Shown here one piece after another: positions 15,456 to 22,637 of a DNA stretch of 25,966 nt. Numbering within the stretch: position 1 is the stretch's first letter; each line of letters starts with the position of its first letter. Position numbers and translations under genes: made by a program. The notes under the pieces were generated by a model, which was not told the DNA's origin, searched no databases, and saw nothing but the letters and a program-made list of their open reading frames with translations. The DNA comes from Clostridium sp. CAG:762. Its GTDB lineage: Bacteria; Bacillota_I; Bacilli_A; RF39; UBA660. Location of the stretch: NCBI GenBank assembly GCA_000432575.1, contig HF996807.1, positions 1,218-27,183 on the forward strand, read 5' to 3'.

Positions 15456-15908
15456 ATGTATGAGATATATACTATTCAAAATGGAGACACAATAGAAATA
15501 ATAGCCCAAAAATTAGGTATCGATCCTGCTATTTTATATCAAATAAACGGATTAACACCCAATTATGTACCTAATCCTGGTACTAACATTATAATCCCAC
15601 AAAGAAGAAACAATAATTTTTCTTATTACACCATCAAAAAAGGAGATAACTTGTATACAATAGCCAAAAACTATAACATAGATGTTAATACATTAGCAAA
15701 ATTAAATGGCTTAAACACTAGTGATTATATTTATCCTAATCAAACCATTTTAGTACCCAACAAAGGAACCAAATTATATTTTGTTAAAGATAACGAAACA
15801 TTAAATGATGTAGCAAGAATTTTAAATACCACCGTCATGAACATTTTAAGACAAAATGATAAAATATTTCTTACCCAAGACCAATTAATTGTTTATAAGG
15901 AAAATTAA
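15456..15908 (+). CDS. Triple LysM-domain protein
   Basis: A 150-residue protein made almost entirely of three LysM repeats, about 2-48, 56-104 and 106-148. The first two are well conserved (YTIQNGDTIEIIAQKLGI...INGL and YTIKKGDNLYTIAKNYNI...LNGL...NQTILVP); the third is degenerate. LysM binds N-acetylglucosamine in peptidoglycan or chitin-like chains. No signal peptide or membrane segment is seen, so how it would reach the wall is unclear; spore-coat-type and cytoplasmic LysM proteins exist as precedents. An in-frame GTG at 15447 overlaps the GGGAG RBS, so the ATG at 15456 is preferred. The next gene is behind a terminator and a new promoter. Confidence 0.9.
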   Translation: MYEIYTIQNGDTIEIIAQKLGIDPAILYQINGLTPNYVPNPGTNIIIPQRRNNNFSYYTIKKGDNLYTIAKNYNIDVNTLAKLNGLNTSDYIYPNQTILVPNKGTKLYFVKDNETLNDVARILNTTVMNILRQNDKIFLTQDQLIVYKEN

Positions 15909-15924
15909 ATATTTTCTTTTTTTT
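15900..15924 (+). terminator. Terminator of the LysM gene
   Basis: GAAAAT (15900-15905) pairs with ATTTTC (15911-15916) and is followed by eight T. The right arm and T-run belong to the direct repeat copy at 15907-15955, whereas the left arm does not. The copy at 18099 lacks this left arm. Confidence 0.6.
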
Positions 15925-15955
15925 CTTTACTTATTTCATATTTTTATATATAATT
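15907..15955 (+). repeat. 48/49-bp direct repeat, left copy (with promoter)
   Basis: Identical to 18099-18146 apart from one extra T in an 8-T run (7 T in the other copy). It includes -35 TTTACT (15926-15931), a 17-nt spacer and -10 TATAAT (15949-15954). Sequence similarity stops abruptly at both ends. The two copies bracket the nuclease and methyltransferase genes. Confidence 0.9.
15926..15954 (+). promoter_or_regulatory. Promoter of the GIY-YIG nuclease gene
   Basis: TTTACT, a 17-nt spacer and TATAAT, located inside the left direct repeat, 21 nt before the nuclease start. The same promoter in the right copy serves the membrane protein gene at 18170. Confidence 0.7.
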
Positions 15956-15974
15956 TCTTTAGGAGATGATTCAA

Positions 15975-16697
15975 ATGGCCATGAAAAGCAGTATTTTGGA
16001 TATTGAAACACTTAAAACACTTTGTAATTATGACGGAGAAAAATATATACAAAAAAGTGGAACCGATTATATAAATGCCTTAGGACAAGTTTTTCCCCTA
16101 AGCAACAATAATGATAGACCATTTACAATTGATGATGTAAAAAAACAACCCATTCTAAGCGATTTTAAATTTCCTGGAGTATCTGATTATAAATATATAT
16201 GTAAATTAAGCGTAAAACCACTCACCATAACAAAAGAAAAGGGTAGAGTTAATGAAAAAATAGTCCCTAAGGATTTCGTTACAAAAGAAGCCCAAAAAGT
16301 TTTCAAAAAATCTTTAGGCATCACATATCTTCTCACTTGTGTTATTGATGGTAAAGAACATATAATTAAAATAGGCAGTTCAAGAACAACATTTAGCAAA
16401 AGATTAGGCTCTTATAATTGTGGAACCGTCAGCTACTGGAGAACAGCTTCTACTACAAACATCAAAATATTACAATCAATGGTAACAACTAGAAAAGATT
16501 TAAATTTATATATATACGATTGTAGTGAAGACTATTATGTAATAGTATGGCACGATGTTGAATCAGTAAAATTTGCTTCTCCAAAAGCCTTAGCAGTAGA
16601 AGACATAATGATAAAACAATTCATTGAACAATTTGGCTTTAAACCACTTGCTAATATTCAAGCAAATGCCACAGAAGTAGAAACCTTTGACGATTAA
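15975..16697 (+). CDS. GIY-YIG nuclease, probable type II restriction endonuclease
   Basis: A 240-residue protein. The C-terminal half is a GIY-YIG nuclease domain: GITYLL (115-120) for the first strand, IIKIGSS (130-136) for the second, Arg143 in SKRLGSY, Glu209 in ALAVEDIMIKQF and Asn227 in GFKPLAN. All positions expected for catalysis are present. The N-terminal 110 residues are of unknown fold and could recognise DNA. The gene converges on an adenine methyltransferase with stops 25 nt apart, and both lie between long direct repeats, the usual setting of a type II restriction-modification pair; Hpy188I and Eco29kI are known GIY-YIG restriction enzymes. The ATG at 15966 sits against the AGGAG RBS, so 15975 is preferred. 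A T5orf172-like or homing nuclease is the alternative. Confidence 0.78.
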   Translation: MAMKSSILDIETLKTLCNYDGEKYIQKSGTDYINALGQVFPLSNNNDRPFTIDDVKKQPILSDFKFPGVSDYKYICKLSVKPLTITKEKGRVNEKIVPKDFVTKEAQKVFKKSLGITYLLTCVIDGKEHIIKIGSSRTTFSKRLGSYNCGTVSYWRTASTTNIKILQSMVTTRKDLNLYIYDCSEDYYVIVWHDVESVKFASPKALAVEDIMIKQFIEQFGFKPLANIQANATEVETFDD

Positions 16698-16727
16698 AAA
16701 AACTAACTGATAAAAAATCAGGTTAGT
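16695..16727 (-). terminator. Terminator between convergent nuclease and methyltransferase genes
   Basis: ACTAACTGAT (16702-16711) pairs with ATCA-G-GTTAGT (16717-16727) with one bulged G. On the - strand the hairpin is followed by seven T, making it a good methyltransferase terminator. On the + strand the T-run is missing, so it would act weakly for the nuclease gene. Confidence 0.7.
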
Positions 16728-18030
16728 ACTTAATCAAACTAGTAAGCAAAGAAATTTCCTTTGCTTCTTTTTTTGTGAAAGATATATCATCATCAAAATC
16801 TAAATGCTTCAACACCATTATATTATTAAAATTACCATACCTAGTTAAATGAACAATTAATTTATACTCTGGCTTTTCAATTTTTTTAAGATATCTCTTT
16901 GCTTCTACCTTATTCCCAAACGGTATATAACCAACAGACTGAGTAGTATTTGTATGATGCTCAATTACTGGAATATAATATGTTGAAAGAGGTATCACAA
17001 TAATCCATTTATCATATATATCCTGTTTTTTCTTAGCATACCTTATTTTTCTCATTGTATGTATTGTTTTGTATTTAAAAACATTATCCTTAGTATCACT
17101 TAATAAATCTTTTTTTGTATAATTATGTAAATCACATCTATAATCAAAGTTATTTCTCTTATCAATTACTAACTTTGGAATTATTTTTAATACCTCTTGT
17201 GATATATATAATGGTATAAAATTTAAATCACTTGGAATTACAACATCCTTTTGAATATCTTTTTTCAAAAAATTATTTACCACATATGTTTTATTATCAT
17301 ATACATTTTTTTGCCATATAATTATCGTAAACGACGAGCCTACATTTGGAAAATATTTCTTTACATCATTATCTATTACTAGGAAAGACCCCTCGTTTAA
17401 TAATTTCCTTAATGTTGTATTATTATTATTATATGTCATCCAATTATTTGGCGTTACATAACAAAGATAACCCTTATCCTTTAACATATCAATAGACTTT
17501 TCAATAAATTTATTAGATAAACTTTGATTTTTATTTCCTCCACCTGAATAAGGCGGATTAGCCATGATTAAATCATATTTAGTATCCCAAACACCATCTA
17601 ACTTAAAAAAATCTTCATGTCTAAGATTTTTAGGATTAAGTAACTCTTTACAATTTTTAACTCTCTTAATATTTAATTCATTAAACCAAATATTATTTAT
17701 GTCAGTCTTATATTTACAATATGCTCCAAAATTTCCATTTCCAGCACAAGGTTCCAATATTTTTAAATCATTTCTTTTCCATAATTCTTCTGGTAAATAA
17801 TCTATCATTACCTTAACACACTCCATAGGTGTACATATATCATCTTTTGTCCTGTAGTGCCTCATATCATTATTTAAATTATCATAATATGCCATTGTCT
17901 CTTCTTGCGAAAAATCTCCTATATATCTTGAATTAACTTCATTATTAATAATATCTTTTTTTGTTTCTAAAACAGTTTTCTTTATTGTTTTGATAGGTTT
18001 ATCTTGTGCAGATGCTTTTTGTATCTTCAT
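16723..18030 (-). CDS. N6-adenine DNA methyltransferase, probable restriction-modification partner
   Basis: The only clear minus-strand gene, 435 residues. Motif I ILEPCAGNGNFG (91-102) binds S-adenosylmethionine, and catalytic motif IV NPPY (158-161) is the adenine-N6 type. The DICTPMECVKVMIDYLP segment ahead of motif I is like the motif X region. About 200 residues after the catalytic domain probably form the target recognition domain. The order (X-I-IV-TRD) is that of gamma-type enzymes. Strong RBS AAGGAGG before the ATG and its own promoter let it be made independently of the nuclease, as needed for protecting host DNA before cutting. The target sequence cannot be read from the sequence. 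Confidence 0.9.
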   Translation of the reverse strand: MKIQKASAQDKPIKTIKKTVLETKKDIINNEVNSRYIGDFSQEETMAYYDNLNNDMRHYRTKDDICTPMECVKVMIDYLPEELWKRNDLKILEPCAGNGNFGAYCKYKTDINNIWFNELNIKRVKNCKELLNPKNLRHEDFFKLDGVWDTKYDLIMANPPYSGGGNKNQSLSNKFIEKSIDMLKDKGYLCYVTPNNWMTYNNNNTTLRKLLNEGSFLVIDNDVKKYFPNVGSSFTIIIWQKNVYDNKTYVVNNFLKKDIQKDVVIPSDLNFIPLYISQEVLKIIPKLVIDKRNNFDYRCDLHNYTKKDLLSDTKDNVFKYKTIHTMRKIRYAKKKQDIYDKWIIVIPLSTYYIPVIEHHTNTTQSVGYIPFGNKVEAKRYLKKIEKPEYKLIVHLTRYGNFNNIMVLKHLDFDDDISFTKKEAKEISLLTSLIKY

Positions 18031-18059
18031 AAATTACCTCCTTACATTATCATGTACTA

Positions 18060-18065
18060 ATTATA
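18060..18065 (-). promoter_or_regulatory. -10 element of the methyltransferase promoter
   Basis: TATAAT on the - strand, 30 nt before the methyltransferase start, with a weak -35 (TGACTT or ATGACT, depending on spacing) about 16-17 nt upstream. Confidence 0.55.
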
Positions 18066-18098
18066 TCAAAATTTAGAATAAAAGTCATTATTAATATC

Positions 18099-18146
18099 AA
18101 ATATTTTCTTTTTTTCTTTACTTATTTCATATTTTTATATATAATT
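18099..18146 (+). repeat. 48/49-bp direct repeat, right copy (with promoter)
   Basis: The second copy of 15907-15955. It carries TTTACT (18117-18122), 17 nt and TATAAT (18140-18145), which is the promoter of the membrane protein gene at 18170. The left boundary is followed upstream by the methyltransferase promoter region and not by a LysM-like gene end. Confidence 0.9.
18117..18145 (+). promoter_or_regulatory. Promoter of the five-TM protein gene
   Basis: TTTACT (18117-18122), a 17-nt spacer and TATAAT (18140-18145) inside the right direct repeat, 24 nt before the gene. Confidence 0.7.
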
Positions 18147-18169
18147 AAAATAAGATAGGAAGGGATTTT

Positions 18170-19738
18170 ATGATACTAAGAAAACCATATGCATTTTTAA
18201 TAAAAAAATTTAAATTAATACATTTAATACTATCAATATTAATGTTTTATTTAGTATATCGTTTCAATACGGTTTATACCTTTTTTAAAGAATACGTTAA
18301 CAAAGACATCCATAACAGAATACTTGCCAGCGATTACATAACATTATTCATGTTTTTAGTTATCTTATTTATTACCATAGGATTAATTATTGTTTATCTA
18401 CTTATGAGATTTAAGAAAAAACCAAAAACACTATATCTAATTAATATAATCGGGTATTTTGCTTCATTTATTATTTTATGGTATTCCTTATCAGTATTAA
18501 AAAAATTAGAATATACTGTCTTAGATACCAGAGTAGTTAGATTAACTAAAGACTTTATCCTTGTCTCAACAGCATTTCAAGGCATAATGAGCATTATCAT
18601 GTTCGTAAGAGCCCTTGGCTTCGATATTAAAAAATTTAATTTTGAAAAAGACATCAGTGAACTAAATATCGATGTTACCGACAATGAAGAGTTCGAGTTA
18701 GTCGTAGGAATAGATACCAATAAAGTAGCCAGAAAAACTAGAAGAAAGTGGAGAGAATTTAAGTATTTCATTTTAGAAAATAAATTCATTGTATTTATCG
18801 CATGTATTATTCTAATATCCATTATTAGCTTCTCTGTGTTCCTAAATAGAACCGTTATCAATAAAGTATATAAAGAAAAAGATAAAATTGCTACAGCATT
18901 ATACACCATCAGTATAGAAGATAGTTATTATACAACCAAGAAATACGATGGCACAGTTATTAAATCAAAAGATAAAGCTTATCTCCTAATAAAATTAAAT
19001 ATTCAAGGTAGATATGATAACCTAACCTTAAATAGAAACAATATTAGATTAATAATTGATGGAAACAAGCACTATCCTAACTTAAAATATTATGAGTATT
19101 TTAAAGATATCGGTATTGGTTACACCAAACAAACCATTAATCAAAACAATAGTAATTATCTTCTCGTATATGAAATTAATCGTGAAGATGTAGGCAAAAA
19201 GATGATGATAACATTTGTTGATAGCATCAAGTATACTAGTGTAGGTATTGAAACTAAATATAAAAATATCAGTTTAAAACCAACATCATTAGACACAATT
19301 ATTGAAGCAGGAAGTGCTAAATTAGGCGAAGAACTTATCCTTAAAGATACAGTTATAGGGAATATGAAATTTAAAATTAATAATTATGATATAGCTCTTG
19401 ACATGCCATACGTTTATAAAGTATGCACCCAAAATGTATGTAATGATATATATAGCAAAATAACCCCAACAAAAAATTATCCATCATTAGGAATTATGAG
19501 TTTAAATATCAGCTTTGATAAAAACAATCCCTTTAATTTCATATCCACATATGGCAGTCTACATTATATAATCAATGACACAAAAAAGAAATATAACATG
19601 AAGTTTGTCAATATAACTCCAAGCAATTATGAAGGAGATAATATCTTTATCGAAGTATATGATGAAGTTATAAATGCCAGCAGTATTTGGTTTGAATTTA
19701 ACATTCGTGATAAAAAATATAAATATATATTAAAATAA
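18170..19738 (+). CDS. Five-TM membrane protein with large extracytoplasmic domain, unknown function
   Basis: A 522-residue protein, RBS AGGAAGGG before the ATG. Membrane segments are predicted at about 18-36, 55-79, 88-110, 128-147 and 205-225. A charged cytoplasmic-looking stretch (150-200) includes RKTRRKWREFKYF. The last ~295 residues form a soluble, beta-rich domain probably outside the cell, with repeated patterns such as YLLIKLNIQGRYDNLTLNRNNIRL that resemble Ig-like or DUF4352-like beta-sandwiches. I recognise no named family or catalytic motif. It is transcribed from the promoter in the right direct repeat and was probably next to the LysM gene before the restriction-modification genes came in. 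Confidence 0.82.
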   Translation: MILRKPYAFLIKKFKLIHLILSILMFYLVYRFNTVYTFFKEYVNKDIHNRILASDYITLFMFLVILFITIGLIIVYLLMRFKKKPKTLYLINIIGYFASFIILWYSLSVLKKLEYTVLDTRVVRLTKDFILVSTAFQGIMSIIMFVRALGFDIKKFNFEKDISELNIDVTDNEEFELVVGIDTNKVARKTRRKWREFKYFILENKFIVFIACIILISIISFSVFLNRTVINKVYKEKDKIATALYTISIEDSYYTTKKYDGTVIKSKDKAYLLIKLNIQGRYDNLTLNRNNIRLIIDGNKHYPNLKYYEYFKDIGIGYTKQTINQNNSNYLLVYEINREDVGKKMMITFVDSIKYTSVGIETKYKNISLKPTSLDTIIEAGSAKLGEELILKDTVIGNMKFKINNYDIALDMPYVYKVCTQNVCNDIYSKITPTKNYPSLGIMSLNISFDKNNPFNFISTYGSLHYIINDTKKKYNMKFVNITPSNYEGDNIFIEVYDEVINASSIWFEFNIRDKKYKYILK

Positions 19739-19740
19739 CA

Positions 19741-19769
19741 TTGAATAAATTTCTATTTTTTGGTAAACT
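19741..19769 (+). promoter_or_regulatory. gapA promoter
   Basis: TTGAAT (19741-19746), a 17-nt spacer and TAAACT (19764-19769) with an upstream TGG, an extended -10. Confidence 0.55.
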
Positions 19770-19789
19770 ATTAATAGGAGATGATTGTA

Positions 19790-20794
19790 ATGATAAAAGT
19801 TGCTATCAATGGATTTGGTAGAATTGGAAGATTAGTCTTTAGAATAATGGAGGAAGACAATGATTTTGAAGTTGTGGCTATCAATGATTTAACTGATGCC
19901 AAACAACTAGCATATTTACTTAAATATGATACAAATCATAGAAGTTACCATGTTGACGATATCAGTTACGAAGACGATTATCTAATTGTAGGTAACAGAA
20001 AAATCCAAGTATTTAAGGAAATGGATCCGAATAACTTACCTTGGGATAAATTAGGTATCGATGTTGTATTTGAATGCACAGGTAAATTTACTAACTTAGA
20101 TACGGCAATGGCTCATATTAATGCCGGAGCTAAGAAAGTTATTATCTCAGCCCCAGCCAAAGGAGACTTAAAAACAGTAGTCTATAATGTTAACGACGAT
20201 ATTTTAGATGGCAAAGAAGAAGTAATTTCCGCGGCTTCTTGCACCACAAACTGCTTAGCACCAGTTTTAAATGTTATTGACAAATATTTTGGTATAGAAA
20301 AAGGATTCATGACAACAGTACATGCCTATACAAACGATCAAGTTGCTTTAGATGTACCTCATAAAAAAGGTATTGAATCAAGACGAGGAAGAGCATGTGC
20401 CACGAATATTGTACCTTCTTCTACTGGAGCCGCTTCGGCAATAGGATTAGTATTACCTAACCTAAAAGGAAGAATGGATGGAAGTGCTCTAAGAGTACCC
20501 GTATCAGACGGTTCGGTAGTAGATTTAACCCTAGAACTTAAGAAAAAAGTAAGCGAAGAAGAAATTAACGAAGCCTTCAAAAACAATCAAAACGAAACCT
20601 TAAAATTTACAATGGATCCAGTAGTATCTTCTGACATTATTGGAAGCACATGTGGTGCTCTAGTTGATGGACTACTTACAAAAATATTAGAAGTAGAAGG
20701 CAAACAACTAGTAAAAATAGTAGCATGGTATGATAACGAATATGGTTATTCTTCTCAAATGGTTAGAACTGCAAGAAAATTAATGCAAAAATAG
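19790..20794 (+). CDS. gapA: Glyceraldehyde-3-phosphate dehydrogenase, type I
   Basis: A glycolytic enzyme oxidising glyceraldehyde-3-phosphate with NAD+ and phosphate. The Rossmann motif INGFGRIGR opens the protein, and Asp-containing AINDLTD follows strand 2, which favours NAD+. The catalytic Cys151 lies in SAASCTTNC, and the HAYTNDQ motif supplies the phosphate-binding and catalytic region. SSTGAASAIG and WYDNEYGYS are also intact. 334 residues is the normal length. An ATG at 19781 directly follows the AGGAG RBS (19776-19780), so the ATG at 19790 is preferred. The next gene starts 8 nt after the stop and may be co-transcribed. Confidence 0.97.
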   Translation: MIKVAINGFGRIGRLVFRIMEEDNDFEVVAINDLTDAKQLAYLLKYDTNHRSYHVDDISYEDDYLIVGNRKIQVFKEMDPNNLPWDKLGIDVVFECTGKFTNLDTAMAHINAGAKKVIISAPAKGDLKTVVYNVNDDILDGKEEVISAASCTTNCLAPVLNVIDKYFGIEKGFMTTVHAYTNDQVALDVPHKKGIESRRGRACATNIVPSSTGAASAIGLVLPNLKGRMDGSALRVPVSDGSVVDLTLELKKKVSEEEINEAFKNNQNETLKFTMDPVVSSDIIGSTCGALVDGLLTKILEVEGKQLVKIVAWYDNEYGYSSQMVRTARKLMQK

Positions 20795-20802
20795 GAGTAT
20801 TT

Positions 20803-21636
20803 ATGATATGTAAAAAATGTGGTACCACCTTAAACGACAAAGATATCTTATGTCCAGGATGTGGTAGCAGAGTAGAAGAAGTAAAAACTGAAAAAATAGA
20901 AAATATCAAAATAGATAATAATTCCAACATTACAATAACCGATGACAACATCAAAATAAGCAACGAAACCACTCATAGTAATCAAGACATTATGCCAATA
21001 GATATCAAAAACAACAAAAAACTAGATACAAGTCCAATTGAAAAAAAGAGCAAGAAAAAATATCTAATTATATTACTAGTAATTATATTAATAATTAGTA
21101 GCATATATATTGGCTATGTCTATGCTAAATCTTATATCAAAAAAACAAAAATGAATGTAACATATGATATACATTATAAAAATTATGTTGTCAGTGTCCT
21201 CAACAGATACGTTTATGACACCAGCAACATAGAAAAAGGTTTTCTTACATTTTCGGATGATATTAATAATTATGTTGTTTTAATTAACATAAACGAAGGA
21301 AATTATAACAATTTAAAAGATGAATACTTAAAATTAAAGCCAATAATAGAAAACCAAGGTCTAATAGTAAAAAATATTACAAAAAAAACACTATACAATA
21401 AAGATTACATCGCTGTAGAAATAGTCAATCACGGTGAAGAACAAATCCTAATGTACACCAATTTAGATAATAATAATTTAATAACACTATTACTCATTAA
21501 CAAAAATCACACTTATGATTACACCTATGTAAAAAACATAACACCACTTATAAAAAACATAAAGAAGAGTAATAACAACGAAACATTTACTAATAACGAA
21601 TTTATATTAGTAGATATTAGCACATTAACCAGTTAG
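20803..21636 (+). CDS. Zinc-ribbon single-TM protein, unknown function
   Basis: A 277-residue protein. The N terminus is a zinc ribbon with two CxxC knuckles (Cys3/Cys6 and Cys17/Cys20). A polar, low-complexity linker runs to about 80, followed by one membrane segment (87-108). The rest (110-277) is extracytoplasmic and alpha/beta in appearance. The architecture, cytoplasmic zinc ribbon-TM-extracellular domain, recurs in the protein at 23652. RBS AGGAG overlaps the end of gapA, so it may be read from the gapA promoter. No enzymatic motif was recognised. Confidence 0.8.
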   Translation: MICKKCGTTLNDKDILCPGCGSRVEEVKTEKIENIKIDNNSNITITDDNIKISNETTHSNQDIMPIDIKNNKKLDTSPIEKKSKKKYLIILLVIILIISSIYIGYVYAKSYIKKTKMNVTYDIHYKNYVVSVLNRYVYDTSNIEKGFLTFSDDINNYVVLININEGNYNNLKDEYLKLKPIIENQGLIVKNITKKTLYNKDYIAVEIVNHGEEQILMYTNLDNNNLITLLLINKNHTYDYTYVKNITPLIKNIKKSNNNETFTNNEFILVDISTLTS

Positions 21637-21658
21637 TGCAAGGAAGGAATTTTAGTTT

Positions 21659-22411
21659 ATGAATAATAATATAAATAACATGAATTTAGGAAACAATCCT
21701 AACCAAGAACCTCAAGTAGTAACACCAAAGAACAGCAATATCAAACTAGGTATGTATAAGAATGAAAACGATATGTCAAACATAGTATTTAAAAGAGTAA
21801 TGTATACTATCGTAGCAATCTTAATAATAATCATAATAATTCTAATATTAAAAAGGAAACCTAATAAAGTAGCCTGTCCTTGTGATAATGAATTATTTAC
21901 ATCTAAATTAGAAGTAGCAGAAAACATTAACAAAGATTTAGGGTTAGAAATGTATTACAAAGCAAGAGATATTTATGGCGATGTCGCCCTAGACACATCA
22001 AGAATATGTGGCACAATGTCTAATGACACCTTAGTAGACAGTTACTTCATGGCTTCTACTAGCCCTAAATTTCAAACCTATACAGAACTTGCCAGTTACA
22101 TAAGAAGTTATTTCTACGGAACACCAGCCTCAACACTATTAACCGCTAACAAATTCAAAAATTATGGAGGCAAGTTATATTGTGTCAAAGAATCACGTGT
22201 TAAAAACATAAAATATATTGGTGTTGAAGACTTCAAAGTAGAAGACGTCAGTGCTAGTAAAATAACATACAAAGTAAAAGAAAAATATTTTGCTGACAAC
22301 GAATCTATAGACTGCTTAGAAAATTGTAATTACACTTACAAAGAAAACATCTTCGTCTTAGAGAAAAAAGATAACAGATGGTTAGTAAGTGATTTCACCC
22401 TACCATATTAA
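21659..22411 (+). CDS. Single-TM protein with cysteine-containing extracytoplasmic domain
   Basis: A 250-residue protein, RBS AAGGAAGGAA before the ATG. The Asn-rich cytoplasmic N terminus is followed by one membrane segment (47-64). The remainder is outside, with Cys residues in CPCD, ICGT, LYCV and DCLENC, which may form disulfides. The end WLVSDFTLPY resembles the last strand of NTF2-like extracytoplasmic domains, but this is a guess. It follows the zinc-ribbon gene by 22 nt in the same direction and is probably in the same unit. No known family was identified. Confidence 0.78.
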   Translation: MNNNINNMNLGNNPNQEPQVVTPKNSNIKLGMYKNENDMSNIVFKRVMYTIVAILIIIIIILILKRKPNKVACPCDNELFTSKLEVAENINKDLGLEMYYKARDIYGDVALDTSRICGTMSNDTLVDSYFMASTSPKFQTYTELASYIRSYFYGTPASTLLTANKFKNYGGKLYCVKESRVKNIKYIGVEDFKVEDVSASKITYKVKEKYFADNESIDCLENCNYTYKENIFVLEKKDNRWLVSDFTLPY

Positions 22412-22440
22412 CTTTAGTGGTAGAAAATAGATACTTAAGG

Positions 22441-22467
22441 TATAAACTAATTCAAATTAGTTTTATA
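22441..22467. promoter_or_regulatory. Dyad-symmetric operator or terminator candidate before the micro-ORF
   Basis: AACTAATT (22445-22452) and AATTAGTT (22455-22462) flank CA. With flanking TATA on both sides the symmetry extends to about 12 bp per arm with one extra T. It ends just before TATAAT (22471-22476), so it covers the -35 region of the micro-ORF promoter. It could also terminate the upstream gene, since a T-run follows. Confidence 0.5.
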
Positions 22468-22470
22468 TAG

Positions 22471-22476
22471 TATAAT
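22471..22476 (+). promoter_or_regulatory. -10 element of the micro-ORF unit
   Basis: TATAAT 33 nt before the micro-ORF start. No consensus -35 is present; that position is occupied by the palindrome at 22441-22467, compatible with regulated transcription. Confidence 0.5.
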
Positions 22477-22503
22477 TAAAATTGTTGAAGGGAGGAATGT
22501 TCT

Positions 22504-22542
22504 ATGCCATGGTGGATTAAAAGATTATTCGGTATTTGTTAG
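22504..22542 (+). CDS. 12-residue micro-ORF (MPWWIKRLFGIC)
   Basis: A 12-codon frame, ATG to TAG, with a strong RBS GGGAGG (22490-22495) at 8 nt spacing. It has a -10 box upstream and a Rho-independent terminator downstream, so it looks like a complete tiny transcription unit. The peptide is amphipathic and cationic with a Trp-Trp pair and C-terminal Cys. It may be a membrane-active or signalling peptide, or a leader peptide for the CPBP gene. No homology is known to me. Confidence 0.5.
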   Translation: MPWWIKRLFGIC

Positions 22543-22576
22543 TAATACACTGTCAACTTCACGTAAAACAGAAAAT

Positions 22577-22613
22577 AAAAAAGTAAAACAATTGCTTTTT
22601 TGTTTTCTTTTTA
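22577..22613 (+). terminator. Terminator after the micro-ORF
   Basis: AAAACAA (22585-22591) pairs with TTGTTTT (22600-22606), and flanking AAAAAG/CTTTTT can extend it. A T-rich tail follows. It separates the micro-ORF from the CPBP gene. Confidence 0.7.
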
Positions 22614-22637
22614 ATATACTTAATTCAGGTGAGAAAA

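Noticed and set aside
17564..17800. Plus-strand frame inside the methyltransferase gene
   Set aside because: It is antisense to the conserved motif region of the methyltransferase and has no RBS.
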